Part shown: positions 8,155 to 17,329 of the stretch, one piece after another
Layout: each line of letters opens with the position of its first letter
Numbering within the stretch: position 1 is the stretch's first letter
Assembly (NCBI RefSeq): GCF_009765755.1
Contig: NZ_LMUV01000006.1
Coordinates: 214,103 to 278,102 of the forward strand
Origin: Rhodanobacter sp. L36
GTDB lineage: Bacteria; Pseudomonadota; Gammaproteobacteria; Xanthomonadales; Rhodanobacteraceae
Direction: 5' to 3'
DNA length: 64,000 nt
Notes under the pieces: model-generated
What the model was told of the DNA's origin: nothing
The model's database searches: none
What the model saw: only the letters and a program-made list of their open reading frames with translations
Position numbers and translations under genes: made by a program

Positions 8155-9585
8155 CTAACCGGGCGCCAGCGCCACGCTGAAACGCGCGCCACCGAATTCC
8201 GGCGAGCGATCCACCACGAGTTCTCCCTGATACGCGTGCACGATGTCCTGCACGATCGACAGGCCGATGCCGTGCCCTTGCACGCGTTCGTCGCCGCGAA
8301 CGCCACGTTGCAGCACTTTCTCGATCTTGTCGTCGGCGATGCCGGGGCCGTCGTCTTCCACGCTCAGGCGCAGTCCCGGACGCTGCTTTCCGGAAGGCGG
8401 CTGCATCTTCACCACCAGCAGCACGCGATGGCTGGACCACTTGAAAGCGTTTTCCAGAAGATTGCCCATCAATTCCAGCAAGTCGCCCTGCTCGCCATAG
8501 AAAACGGCGCCGTCGTCGATGTCGAATTCGCACAGGACATTCTTGGCCGCGTAAACCTTTTCCAGGCTCTGCACCAGATCTTCGGCGTGCCCCGCGATCG
8601 GTACCGCGCTCGCAAATGTCTGCCGGCCCGACGTAGCTGCGCGGGACAACTGATAGGCGACGAGTTCGTCCATGCGTCGCACCTGGTCAAGCACTTCGCT
8701 GCGTCGTGGCGCATCTTCGCCACTGACCGATTCGAGTTGCGACCGGATCACCGCCAGCGGCGTCTTCAAACTGTGCGCAAGATCGGCAAGCGTGTGGCGA
8801 TAGCGTGTGCGTTGTTCGCGCTCGTTGTCGATGAACGCGTTGATGCGCTCGGTGAGGCCGGTCAGCTCCAGCGGATATTGGCTATCGAGTTGCTCGCTGT
8901 CACCGCGCTCGACGCGACTCATGTCGCTGGCGACTTTGCGCAGCGGCGTAAGACTCCAGCGCAGCAGCAGCAGTTGCAGCACGATCAGCATGACGCCCAG
9001 TATCGAAAGCCAGATCACCAGCGTGTGTCGCGCGACCGCATTTTCGCCTTCGAACTGGTCCTCGGTCTGCGCCACCATCACCGTCAACCCGACCGATTTC
9101 CGGTGCTCGGTATCCAGGGTCACGCCATAACTGAAGTAATACAGCCGGCCCATGCTGGTATCGATCGGCCCCCACTGCATCTCGCCTGGCGACAACGGCT
9201 TGAGGAAACTGAAATCACGACCAACAGCCGACAGCGATTCCCAGTGATAACCGTGATCGCCCACGGCAGCGGCATAGAGGCCCGAACCCGGTTGCGAAAA
9301 ACTCGGGTCCGGCGCACTGCCCGGTGAGTTGTCCGGTTGCAGCAATTTGCCGTCGCGATTGATTTCGGTATTGGTGATGAAGGCGATGGCGAAATTGTAC
9401 AAACGCGCATGCAGCGCGCTGAGTGCGCGCTCCTTGATCGTCTGCGACATCGTCAGTCCGACCAGCCCGAGAAAGCCGGCCACCACGAATCCGGTGGCAA
9501 TCGCCGCGCGCGCCGCCAGCGAAAGCGGACGACGCGGCGACTCCGAATGATTACTCGTCGTCGCCGTCGGTGCGCGGGATGGCAA
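8155..9585 (-). CDS. phoQ: PhoQ-type sensor histidine kinase
   Basis: Membrane sensor kinase partner of PhoP. Order: membrane segment 1 shortly after the start (AAIATGFVVAGFLGLVGLTM), a ~150-residue periplasmic sensor, membrane segment 2 (IWLSILGVMLIVLQLLLL), HAMP, the phosphoacceptor helix LADLAHSLKTPLAVI (H-box His), N-box GNLLENAFKWS, and G-boxes VEDDGPGIADD and GHGIGLSIV. There is no in-frame ATG near the expected N-terminus. I chose the TTG at 9583-9585, 35 bases inside phoP; a GTG at 9601-9603 is the alternative. The overlap with phoP suggests coupled translation. Confidence 0.85.
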   Translation of the reverse strand: MPSRAPTATTSNHSESPRRPLSLAARAAIATGFVVAGFLGLVGLTMSQTIKERALSALHARLYNFAIAFITNTEINRDGKLLQPDNSPGSAPDPSFSQPGSGLYAAAVGDHGYHWESLSAVGRDFSFLKPLSPGEMQWGPIDTSMGRLYYFSYGVTLDTEHRKSVGLTVMVAQTEDQFEGENAVARHTLVIWLSILGVMLIVLQLLLLRWSLTPLRKVASDMSRVERGDSEQLDSQYPLELTGLTERINAFIDNEREQRTRYRHTLADLAHSLKTPLAVIRSQLESVSGEDAPRRSEVLDQVRRMDELVAYQLSRAATSGRQTFASAVPIAGHAEDLVQSLEKVYAAKNVLCEFDIDDGAVFYGEQGDLLELMGNLLENAFKWSSHRVLLVVKMQPPSGKQRPGLRLSVEDDGPGIADDKIEKVLQRGVRGDERVQGHGIGLSIVQDIVHAYQGELVVDRSPEFGGARFSVALAPG

Positions 9586-10243
9586 AGCGGTATCCGCGTC
9601 CACGTACCGTCTCGATGGGTTTGAGGGTGCCTTCCGGATCAAGCTTGCGCCGCAACCGGCCGATGAACACTTCGAGCACATTGGAGTCGCGATCGAAATC
9701 CTGCTGGTAGATGTGCTCGGTGAGGTCGGCTTTAGAAACCAGCTCGCCCGCGTGCAGCATCAGGTACTCCAGCACCTTGTATTCGTAGCTGGTCAGGTCG
9801 ACGAGTTTGCCTTCGACCGTCACCGTTTGCGCTGTGGTATCCAGCTTGATCATGCCGCAGGCAAGAATCGGCTTGGACCATCCGCTCGCACGTCGGACCA
9901 GCGCGTTGATGCGCGCCAGCAGTTCCTCGACATGGAACGGTTTCACCAAGTAGTCGTCGGCGCCATACTTGAGGCCTTCGACCTTGTCCTGCCAGCTTCC
10001 GCGCGCGGTCAGGATCAGGATCGGATAACGCTGGCCGTGTTCGCGCAGCGCTTTCACCAGATCCATGCCGGACATTTTCGGCAGGCCCAGATCGATGATC
10101 GCCAGATCGAATGGGACTTCACGACCGAGGTAGATGCCCTCTTCGCCATCCTGCGCCGCATCGACCGCGAAACCGTCGCGTTTCAGGCGTGCCGCCAGCG
10201 TCTCGCGCAACGGCGCCTCGTCCTCCACCAACAGGATGCGCAT
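9551..10243 (-). CDS. phoP: PhoP-type response regulator (OmpR family)
   Basis: DNA-binding response regulator phosphorylated by the adjacent kinase. The receiver domain (residues 1-115) has the acidic pair ED at 8-9, phosphoacceptor D51 in IIDLGLP and Lys in YLVKPF. A winged-helix output domain follows (KADLTEHIYQQ, VFIGRLRRKL, ETVRGRGYRF). PhoPQ systems respond to Mg2+, acid or antimicrobial peptides and often regulate envelope genes; targets cannot be read here. The ATG shares one base with the stop of the upstream PepSY gene (TGATG), so the three genes are coupled. Confidence 0.92.
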   Translation of the reverse strand: MRILLVEDEAPLRETLAARLKRDGFAVDAAQDGEEGIYLGREVPFDLAIIDLGLPKMSGMDLVKALREHGQRYPILILTARGSWQDKVEGLKYGADDYLVKPFHVEELLARINALVRRASGWSKPILACGMIKLDTTAQTVTVEGKLVDLTSYEYKVLEYLMLHAGELVSKADLTEHIYQQDFDRDSNVLEVFIGRLRRKLDPEGTLKPIETVRGRGYRFAIPRTDGDDE

Positions 10244-10590
10244 CAGTGTTTCTCCTTGCTGCCCGCGTTCTTGCCGGGCGGATTCTTGGTTGACTGTGTA
10301 GAGACCGGATTCTTGCCCGGCTCGGATGAAATCGCCATCACTTGCACGTGCCCTTGCGGCGTGAGCACCTTGATCCGGTATTCCAGACGGCGACCGATCC
10401 TTCGCGGATCGGCCGAAAGCACCTTGCCGCCGGTGTCCTGCTGAACCTGCAACACGGCCTGATCCAGCGTCACCGTCGGTGCTGCCGGCTGCGAAGTCTG
10501 CGCACTCAACGGCGCCAACGGCGCCAGCAAAAGCGAAAAGGCCAGCGTCATCGTCCGGCCTGCCGAAACCCGGTTATAGCTTGTGATCAT
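10243..10590 (-). CDS. periplasmic PepSY-domain protein
   Basis: A 115-residue exported protein. The signal peptide (RTMTLAFSLLLAPLAPLSAQ) is followed by a PepSY-like repeat: VTLDQAVLQVQQDTGGKVLSADPR then LEYRIKVLTPQGHVQVMAI. PepSY proteins are small periplasmic inhibitors or sensors often encoded with two-component systems, which fits its place upstream of phoP and one-base overlap with it. Start ATG at 10588-10590 chosen for a full n-region; the ATG at 10549-10551 is possible. Confidence 0.75.
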   Translation of the reverse strand: MITSYNRVSAGRTMTLAFSLLLAPLAPLSAQTSQPAAPTVTLDQAVLQVQQDTGGKVLSADPRRIGRRLEYRIKVLTPQGHVQVMAISSEPGKNPVSTQSTKNPPGKNAGSKEKH

Positions 10591-10673
10591 TGCGTCGATG
10601 TCCCGCCCCGCACCTGCCTGAACGTGCAGCGTAGGCAATCCGGGCTGAATACTGACCGGACGGACCGCGGCTG

Positions 10674-11654
10674 TCACGCCACCGCCGGATACGGCGCCAT
10701 CGCCTGTTCGATCAACGCCCAGCCGGCTCCGGGAAGATGCGCGCCTTCGCTGATCGTCCGGCGGAACGCGCGCGCACCCGGCTCGCCTTGGTACAGCCCC
10801 AGCAAATGCCGGCTGATGTGTTTGAGCGCAGTGCCGCGACCCAGTTCCGCTTGCACGTACGGACGCATGTGCCGTAGCACATCGTCGCGCGATGGAAGCG
10901 CCTCGCCGTAGAGATCGCTTTCGATCCGGGCCAGCAAATACGGATCGTGGTACGCAGCGCGGCCCAGCATCACGCCATCCACCTGCGCCAGATGTTCGCG
11001 CACCTGATCGACGGTCGTGATGCCGCCGTTGATCACCACGACGAGTTGCGGAAATTCGCGCTTGAGCCGATACACGCGCTGGTAGTCAAGCGGCGGAATC
11101 TCGCGATTCTCCTTCGGAGAAAGCCCCTGCAGCCATGCCTTGCGTGCATGGACGGCCAAAACCTCGACGCCCGCGTCCAGCATCCGCTCGGTGAAATGCT
11201 GAAGGTCCACGTACTCGTCCTGATCATCCACACCGATGCGGCATTTCACCGTCACCGGCACGGCGACTGCATCACGCATCGCCTTCACGCAATCACCAAC
11301 CAGCGCCGGCTCGCGCATCAAGCAAGCGCCAAAACGCCCCGACTGCACACGATCCGACGGACAGCCCACATTGAGATTGATTTCGTCGTAACCGGCCTGT
11401 TCGCCGTAGCGCGCAGCCTGCGCCAGTTCGGCCGGATCGCTGCCACCCAGTTGCAAGGCCAGCGGATGCTCCTGCTGGCTGTGTTCCAGCAGACGAAACT
11501 GATTCCCGCGCACGAGCGCCGCGCTGGTCACCATTTCGGTATAGAGCCGCGCACGCGACGAAAGCAGCCGATGGAAATAGCGGCAGTGACGATCGGTCCA
11601 ATCCATCATCGGCGCGACGCAGATGCGGAAGGCGGTGGGCTCGCAGTTAGGCAT
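10674..11654 (-). CDS. dusA: tRNA-dihydrouridine(20/20a) synthase
   Basis: FMN enzyme that reduces uridine to dihydrouridine at positions 20/20a of tRNA. The N-terminal VAPMMDWTDRHCRYFHR is the DusA signature start. NLNVGCPSDRVQSGRFGACLM carries the catalytic Cys, followed by the VTVKCRIG and INGGI strands of the TIM barrel and an all-helical C-terminal tRNA-binding domain. The 326-residue length is standard. It has its own leader region of the minus strand at 11655-11700. Confidence 0.93.
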   Translation of the reverse strand: MPNCEPTAFRICVAPMMDWTDRHCRYFHRLLSSRARLYTEMVTSAALVRGNQFRLLEHSQQEHPLALQLGGSDPAELAQAARYGEQAGYDEINLNVGCPSDRVQSGRFGACLMREPALVGDCVKAMRDAVAVPVTVKCRIGVDDQDEYVDLQHFTERMLDAGVEVLAVHARKAWLQGLSPKENREIPPLDYQRVYRLKREFPQLVVVINGGITTVDQVREHLAQVDGVMLGRAAYHDPYLLARIESDLYGEALPSRDDVLRHMRPYVQAELGRGTALKHISRHLLGLYQGEPGARAFRRTISEGAHLPGAGWALIEQAMAPYPAVA

Positions 11655-12125
11655 CGCGATATTGTAGCTGCCCTCGTTTGGCCGTCGTTTGGACGGCCCA
11701 GCAAACCTTTGGGATGAATGTGATGCGAGGTTCGGGGCTCTCGGCCGTTGCTTGCGTGCTCATGATTCCCGCAGGCGGAAGCCGTTTTGCATCGAAGGAG
11801 ACGGACGGGCCGCGCGTATCCACCTTGGCGATTCAGCCGTTCCTCGAATGGACCTCGGCGATTCCATCCAGGCGACGATCCTCGCCGGTCCGCACCTGAA
11901 ATCGATGACAGCTCGCGGGCATCAGTTGATCTGACTTCCTCGTGGGCCTCGCATGGCAAAGCGGAGGGTAACGCGCGCAGGTCCGAAGACGGAGGGCGCG
12001 AGTTCGTAAAGGGCGAATTCGAGCTGTATTGCGGGCTGGATAGGCCTTTCGATCGGTGTAACTGTGACGTAAATCGCTTGATTTATGTTAATATTGTGTC
12101 TCTTCCCAACTCGATCAGGCCGCCC
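11655..12125. promoter_or_regulatory. divergent leader region between dusA and the polysaccharide operon
   Basis: About 470 bases without a convincing gene. A 7-bp inverted repeat (GGCCGTC/GACGGCC, 11680-11698) lies close to the dusA start. A conspicuously AT-rich patch at 12068-12095 (TTGATTTATGTTAATATTG) is the best place for the promoter of the 12126-19829 operon, with TAATAT near 12089-12094 as a possible -10. TGTGACG at 12063-12069 just upstream matches half of the palindrome found before the sugar-transferase gene at 56199. Confidence 0.45.
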
Positions 12126-12749
12126 ATGAAGACCCTCTGCCGTCTCCTCGCGCTGTCTCTTGTCATGCTGCTCGCATCCTGCGCCACCACGTCCGGTAGC
12201 AACCAGGCGCCACCACTCAATCCTGATGCGCAAGCCGTCACTTCGTACCACATCGGTGTCGACGACGAGCTGCAGATTTCCGTCTGGCACAACCCCGATC
12301 TCAGCGTCAGTGTTCCGGTTCGTCCGGATGGCCGAATCACCGTGCCGCTGATCGGCGACGTTGAGGCCGGTGGCCAGACGCCGGAGCAGGTCGCCGCCAC
12401 GATCAAGGACAAACTCCAGGCCTTCGTGCGCGATCCGCAGGTCGCCGTCATCCTGACCCAGCTGCGCAGCCATGAATATCTGTCGCGCGTTCGCGTCACG
12501 GGCGCCGTGCGCACGCCGGTATCGGTTGCGTATCGCCAGGGCATGACGGTTCTCGATGCCGTACTGGCTGCGGGTGGCCCGACTGAATTCGCCGCCCCCG
12601 ATCGCACCGAACTCTATCGTCAGGCCAAGGATGGCGTGACAACTCCCTACGCGGTGCGCCTCGACAAGGTGCTGCAGCGTGGCGACCTCACAACCAACTA
12701 TCCGTTGCAGCCGGGCGATGTCATCACGGTGCAGCAACGCGCGTTCTAA
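12126..12749 (+). CDS. Wza/GumB-type polysaccharide export lipoprotein
   Basis: Outer-membrane polysaccharide exporter component, 207 residues. The lipoprotein signal peptide MKTLCRLLALSLVMLLASC carries a lipobox with the acylated Cys at 19. Then comes the Poly_export domain, YHIGVDDELQISVWHNPDLSVSVPVRPDGRITVPLIGDV, and a SLBB-type repeat from about residue 117 (SRVRVTGAVRTPVSV). It is short compared with E. coli Wza (~380) and closer to GumB. The start was chosen at the signal peptide although the frame is open upstream. First gene of a + strand operon with the Wzz-like gene 33 bases on. Confidence 0.9.
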   Translation: MKTLCRLLALSLVMLLASCATTSGSNQAPPLNPDAQAVTSYHIGVDDELQISVWHNPDLSVSVPVRPDGRITVPLIGDVEAGGQTPEQVAATIKDKLQAFVRDPQVAVILTQLRSHEYLSRVRVTGAVRTPVSVAYRQGMTVLDAVLAAGGPTEFAAPDRTELYRQAKDGVTTPYAVRLDKVLQRGDLTTNYPLQPGDVITVQQRAF

Positions 12750-12782
12750 GTAGCTACAGATTCAAGAATCAGGGGGAATTTC

Positions 12783-14333
12783 ATGAGTGGTGAACTCGCG
12801 CCTTTCGGCGGGATGTTGCCAGTGCTTGCGAGCGAAGGACGACGACACCGTGTGGCGCTTGCCCTGGTGTTTGCGGCGATCGCTCTGGCTGCACTGGTGG
12901 TCGGCATGTTGTGGCCGAAAAAATACGACGCGTCCACCACGATCCTGGCGCAGGAAAGCAGCATCATCACGCCGCTGATGGAAGGTGCGGCCGCAACGAC
13001 CGGCAACAAGAATCGCGCCGGCATTGCCCGCGACGTGATCTTCAGCCGCAAGATCATGGATCAGATTCTTGAGGTCGGCGGCTGGGCGGCCAGCCATCCC
13101 TCGCCGATCGAACAGGATCACCTGATCGAAGCCATCAAGGCGCGCACACGCGTCCAGATTTCGCAGGACAACCTGATCACCATCAGCTACTACGACACCG
13201 ATCCCAAGCGCACCTACGACGTCACCCGTCAGTTCGCGCAGCTGTTCATCAGCGAAAGCCTGGCGTCCAAGCAACGCGAAAGTCGCGACGCGTTCGAGTT
13301 CATCAACAGCCAGGTCGAAGCGTATCGCCTGAAGCTGACAACAGCCGAAGAAAAGCTCAAGGCATATCGCGAATCCAACGCGGATGCACGACCCGGCAGC
13401 GAAGCCGACACCAGTGCGCGCATCAGCCAGCTGCGCACGCAGGTCGAGAATTCGCGCATGGACCTGATGGAAAAACGCTCGCAGGAATCGTCACTGCAAA
13501 GCCAGCTTTCCGGCGAATCCGAAGTCACCGCCGTGCAGACGACCGAAGGCATCTACCGCTCGCAGCTCGCCGATCTGCAAACCCAGCTCGACAAGCTGCT
13601 GATGACGTACACATCCGAATATCCGGACGTCGTGCGCATCCGTCACCAGATGGAAGACATCCAGCGCCAGATGGCGCAGGCGCAGCTGCACAAACAGAAC
13701 GGCGGCCAAGCCGGTTCGCCCACGTCGATCGAAGGCAGCGCGCAGTTCAATCCGCTCTACCAGCAGATGAAAAGCCAGTTGTCCGCGATCCGCAGCGACA
13801 TCGCGGCGAGCAACGCACGCATGAGTGCGAGCGAATCGATGCTTGATTCCGAACTCGAGCGCAGCAAGCGCATCGCCGGTTCGGAAAACGCCACCTCCGA
13901 ACTCACGCGCGATTACGACGTCAATCGCGACGTCTACCAGGATCTGCTCAAGCGCCGCGAAAGCGCGCGCGTGTCGATGGATCTCGATGCCGAGCATCAG
14001 GGCCTCACCTTTCTTATTCAGAACCCGGCAGTGATGCCGCTTAGTCCTTCAGGCCTACGCTTTTTCCACTTCGGTCTGGCCGGACTCATCCTCGCGCTGG
14101 CGATTCCGATCGGCCTTTTGGTTGGTATCGCACGTTTCGATCCACGCGTACGCTCCGCCGAGCAACTGGAGCGACTCACCGGATTCACGACCTTGGCCAC
14201 AGTTCCCTTCTATCCATCGCCGCAGGATCGACGCCGGGACAACCTGCGCAACACGATCATGGTGCTGGTGATCGCGGCAGTGGGTGCGGCGTACCTCATC
14301 CTTTTCCTGCTCAAGCTGAGGGGAGCGGCATGA
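12783..14333 (+). CDS. Wzz/GumC-type polysaccharide chain-length determinant
   Basis: Inner-membrane polysaccharide co-polymerase, 516 residues. Membrane segments at about 24-44 (VALALVFAAIALAALVVGMLW) and ~490-510 frame a long periplasmic region that is strongly coiled-coil between residues ~165 and ~310 (EAYRLKLTTAEEKLKAYRE onward). It lacks a cytoplasmic kinase domain, which is supplied by the next gene. It resembles the chain-length proteins of exosortase-A (XrtA) polysaccharide systems. Its stop overlaps the next start by 4 bases (ATGA) with GAGGGG before it. Confidence 0.9.
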   Translation: MSGELAPFGGMLPVLASEGRRHRVALALVFAAIALAALVVGMLWPKKYDASTTILAQESSIITPLMEGAAATTGNKNRAGIARDVIFSRKIMDQILEVGGWAASHPSPIEQDHLIEAIKARTRVQISQDNLITISYYDTDPKRTYDVTRQFAQLFISESLASKQRESRDAFEFINSQVEAYRLKLTTAEEKLKAYRESNADARPGSEADTSARISQLRTQVENSRMDLMEKRSQESSLQSQLSGESEVTAVQTTEGIYRSQLADLQTQLDKLLMTYTSEYPDVVRIRHQMEDIQRQMAQAQLHKQNGGQAGSPTSIEGSAQFNPLYQQMKSQLSAIRSDIAASNARMSASESMLDSELERSKRIAGSENATSELTRDYDVNRDVYQDLLKRRESARVSMDLDAEHQGLTFLIQNPAVMPLSPSGLRFFHFGLAGLILALAIPIGLLVGIARFDPRVRSAEQLERLTGFTTLATVPFYPSPQDRRRDNLRNTIMVLVIAAVGAAYLILFLLKLRGAA

Positions 14334-15100
14334 ACGCCAACGACGAACCGATCATCGACCGCAGCAACGATCTTTCCGAAGACGCTTCCGGCAATCTCGT
14401 GCAGTCCGCCACGGGCCATTCCATCGCGCGCATGGCCGAAGAAGGTGCGCTGGCCACGAAACAGCTCGAGTCGCGACAGCTGATCCATCGCGAGGATTCC
14501 GTTCGCAGGCAGTCCGATGCGTTCCGCGAAATTCGCACGCGCCTGCTCGGGCTCGCGGGCGAACAGAATTTCGTCACCCTGCTGGTTTCCGTGAGCCCGA
14601 ACTCGGGCAGCAGTTTCGTGGCACGCAATCTCGCGACCGCTTTCGCCTTCGACGAAACGAAGACCAGCCTGCTGATCGACTGCAACCTGCGTTATCCGGC
14701 ACAGCACAAGGCGCTCGGGGTCGAACCGCACAACGGCGGGCTGATCGATTTTCTCGAACACCCTGCGCTCGGCATCAAGTCCGTGCTTTACCACACCGGC
14801 ATTCCGCGCATGCGTTTGATACCGGCTGGCAAGGCGCGCGAAAACGGCGGTGAATATTATTCGTCGTTCCGGATGCGCGCGGTAATCGATTCGCTGCGTT
14901 GTCGCTATCCGGATCGCTACATCTTTCTCGATGGCCCAGCCATCAAGGGGTCGCCGGACGCGCGCATTCTTTCCGACCTCGCCGACTTCGTGGTCGTGGT
15001 TGCAGGTTACGGACGGGATACGCCCAAGGCGATTACTCAGGCGGTTGCCAATTTCGATCCGGACAAGGTGGCGGGAGTGGTGTTCAACCACGCGCCCTGA
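14330..15100 (+). CDS. CpsD/CapB-like polysaccharide kinase with degenerate P-loop
   Basis: A 256-residue MinD/Wzc-type ATPase fold expected to partner the Wzz-like protein. The P-loop position reads SVSPNSGSSFVARNLA (about 87-102): the invariant Gly-Lys-Ser/Thr is replaced by Gly-Ser-Ser, so the nucleotide-binding Lys is missing. The Walker A' strand is LLIDCNLRYP instead of the usual LLIDADLRRP, and no tyrosine cluster is seen at the C-terminus. I infer a pseudokinase with a structural or regulatory role, or an atypical nucleotide site. Coupled to the preceding gene by a 4-base overlap. Confidence 0.82.
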   Translation: MNANDEPIIDRSNDLSEDASGNLVQSATGHSIARMAEEGALATKQLESRQLIHREDSVRRQSDAFREIRTRLLGLAGEQNFVTLLVSVSPNSGSSFVARNLATAFAFDETKTSLLIDCNLRYPAQHKALGVEPHNGGLIDFLEHPALGIKSVLYHTGIPRMRLIPAGKARENGGEYYSSFRMRAVIDSLRCRYPDRYIFLDGPAIKGSPDARILSDLADFVVVVAGYGRDTPKAITQAVANFDPDKVAGVVFNHAP

Positions 15101-15227
15101 CGGCGCGCGATAAGGCGACACGATTGGGCTGGGCTCGCATCGCAAGTCCATCGGGACAACACGGAAAGATCGTCGGTGAACTGAAGGGATTCAGCCCGAC
15201 AAACGATTGGATCGACAGGGGAAGGCT

Positions 15228-16556
15228 ATGCCGGTTTCCATCAAGCTTCGACGCATTGCGACCGCCATCGCGCTGACTTTGCTCAGCGGCGCGGCGTCCG
15301 CAGCGCAATTCGACTACACCCTTTACGCGGGCGTCGAACACAGCGACAACATCGACCTGAGCCCGAACAATCCGGTCAGCGAAAATGTGTTGATCCCGGG
15401 CATGAATTTCACGTTCGTGCAGGCCGGTTCAAGGGTGCAAGCAAACGTCGCCGGCAACCTGGAATATCGCGATTACCTTGGCGGCTCTTTCAGCAACCAG
15501 CTGTTCGCGCAGGTGTCGGGTCAGGTCAACTGGACGCTGTTGCCGCAACGACTGGATTTCGAAGTCGACGACTACGCCGGCGTGCAACCCGTGGCCTCGC
15601 TGGCAACCAACTCGCCGGACAACCAGCAGCAGACCAACGTGTTGCTGGTCGGCCCGACCTTGCACTTCATGCTCGGCGATTCGCTGCGCGGCCAAGCCGA
15701 GTTGCGCTACATCAACAGCACAGCGCAGAAGACCAAGGAATTCGATTCCAATCGCGGACAAGGCGCGCTGCGCATCTTCAAGGATCTGAGCGCCACCGAT
15801 CAGTTGTCCGTCAACATCGAATCGCAGCATGTCGATTTCGAAAACCAGGGCGGCGGCCCGAACTACGATCGCGACCAGATCTTCGGCCGCTATGTAAGCA
15901 AGCTCGCACTCTTCGACATCGATGCGATGGCGGGCTGGTCCCGCATACGCTACGACCAGGCGAAAGACGCCACGACGCCCTTGGCGCAGGTGTCGATCAG
16001 CTGGCGACCGGTCGCCAGCAGCACGTTCACTGCAGCTGCGGGACGTCAGTACAGCGACGCCGCGCAGGACATGATGGTACAGCCGGGCCAGCAGCTCATT
16101 CCCGCAGCGGTCGGTGACATCAGCGCCGGCGGCGGGCGCGGCATCAGCACGGGCGACGCCATCGTCGGTTCGCAGGTCTACGTCGAGCAGCGCTTCGAAG
16201 GCATTTACGCGTATACCGCCGAACGCCTCTCGTTCCGCGTCGCGCCGTTCTTCCGCAAGCTCAGCTATCTCAACGACCCGACCTTCGATGAGAAAGGCCG
16301 CGGCGGCAGCATCGGCGTCGACTATCGCCTGCCCGGCCAGTTGCTGCTTTCCGCATACGGAAACACGGAAAGGCTGACCTACCAATTCCTCGACAGGCAG
16401 GACAAGCACACCGCGTACGGACTCAGCCTTTCAAGCAACCGCACGCCGCATTGGGGCTGGCGCGTGTCGTACACGCACGATCAACAAAGCAGCACGGATG
16501 CTACGCAGAGCTACCGCGAAAACGAGATCTACGTGGGCATCGTGTTCAAAAGATGA
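15228..16556 (+). CDS. outer-membrane beta-barrel protein of the polysaccharide system
   Basis: A 442-residue exported protein: signal peptide (IKLRRIATAIALTLLSGAASA) and a mature part made of alternating amphipathic strands (for example RVQANVAGNLEYRDYLGG, GLSLSSNRTPHWGWRVSYTHD), ending in Arg after the strand EIYVGIVFK. It resembles the outer-membrane proteins associated with PEP-CTERM/XrtA polysaccharide loci (TIGR03016-like) and probably helps export the polymer. ATG 15228 is preceded by GGGGAAGG; an upstream ATG at 15207 lacks this. The stop overlaps the next start. Confidence 0.8.
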   Translation: MPVSIKLRRIATAIALTLLSGAASAAQFDYTLYAGVEHSDNIDLSPNNPVSENVLIPGMNFTFVQAGSRVQANVAGNLEYRDYLGGSFSNQLFAQVSGQVNWTLLPQRLDFEVDDYAGVQPVASLATNSPDNQQQTNVLLVGPTLHFMLGDSLRGQAELRYINSTAQKTKEFDSNRGQGALRIFKDLSATDQLSVNIESQHVDFENQGGGPNYDRDQIFGRYVSKLALFDIDAMAGWSRIRYDQAKDATTPLAQVSISWRPVASSTFTAAAGRQYSDAAQDMMVQPGQQLIPAAVGDISAGGGRGISTGDAIVGSQVYVEQRFEGIYAYTAERLSFRVAPFFRKLSYLNDPTFDEKGRGGSIGVDYRLPGQLLLSAYGNTERLTYQFLDRQDKHTAYGLSLSSNRTPHWGWRVSYTHDQQSSTDATQSYRENEIYVGIVFKR

Positions 16557-17329
16557 TGGTCGAAGCTGAAGCCGAAATTCCCTTTCATTTCGGAACCGGC
16601 GCGAAACTGTTCGGTCTGTATCACCCGGCAGCTGCACCGACGAAGAAGTCGGTACTGCTGTGCCCGCCGTTCGGCCAGGACCTCATCCGCACCCATCGAC
16701 TGTATCGCCAGCTCGCGCAAACACTGGCAGCGGCAGGCATCGCCGTAATGCGTTTCGACTACAGCGGCAGTGGCGATTCGGCGGGCAGCAGCATCGACGT
16801 CGACTGGAACCAATGCATCGCCGACACCGTCGCAGCCGCAGATGAATTGCGCGTGCGCAGCCATTGCGAAACCGTCGCTGCATTTGGCGCCAGACTCGGC
16901 GCCAACGTGGCCATGGCGAGCGCAACGCATGCCCGTTTCGCCGACTTGATGCTGTGGGATCCGATCACGAATGCCGCCGCGCACATCGCCCGACTCGATG
17001 CGATGCAGAACGCGTTGCAGCACGACACCAATCGCTTCCTGAAATCGCGACCGGCCACCTCTGTCGCGGATCAGTGGCTGGGATTTCCGGTGAGCCCGAT
17101 GCTGCGACAGCAGCTGCTCGATCTGCGCGTGGTGCCGCCCGACGGTCCGACCTTGCTGGTGGATTCGCGAGCGGACGAATCGACTGTCTGGAACGAACAC
17201 ACCGCACCGAGCACGAAAACAATCAAACTGCCGCGCACGCCTTGGGACGATCCCGAGCGACTGGAGCTCGCGATCCTTTCGCACGAATTGATCCAGGCCA
17301 TCGCCACGCACATGCAGGAGGCACGGTGA
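16553..17329 (+). CDS. exosortase-A-system-type alpha/beta hydrolase (hydrolase 2-like)
   Basis: A 258-residue alpha/beta-hydrolase fold protein. Strands and loops fit the fold: VLLCPPFGQDLIRTHRL, then AVMRFDYSGSGDSAGSS. The nucleophile elbow, normally GxSxG, reads FGARLGAN, so there is no Ser. That trait I associate with the ep2 (TIGR03101-like) hydrolases of exosortase A loci. Function unknown; either the reaction differs or the protein is non-catalytic. It begins ATGATG overlapping the preceding stop and is followed by a second hydrolase with a 4-base overlap. Confidence 0.75.
   Translation: MMVEAEAEIPFHFGTGAKLFGLYHPAAAPTKKSVLLCPPFGQDLIRTHRLYRQLAQTLAAAGIAVMRFDYSGSGDSAGSSIDVDWNQCIADTVAAADELRVRSHCETVAAFGARLGANVAMASATHARFADLMLWDPITNAAAHIARLDAMQNALQHDTNRFLKSRPATSVADQWLGFPVSPMLRQQLLDLRVVPPDGPTLLVDSRADESTVWNEHTAPSTKTIKLPRTPWDDPERLELAILSHELIQAIATHMQEAR

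Noticed and set aside
11678..11899. 73-codon + strand frame between dusA and the wza operon
   Set aside because: No ribosome site at its ATG and no recognisable sequence; it crosses an inverted repeat near the dusA start.
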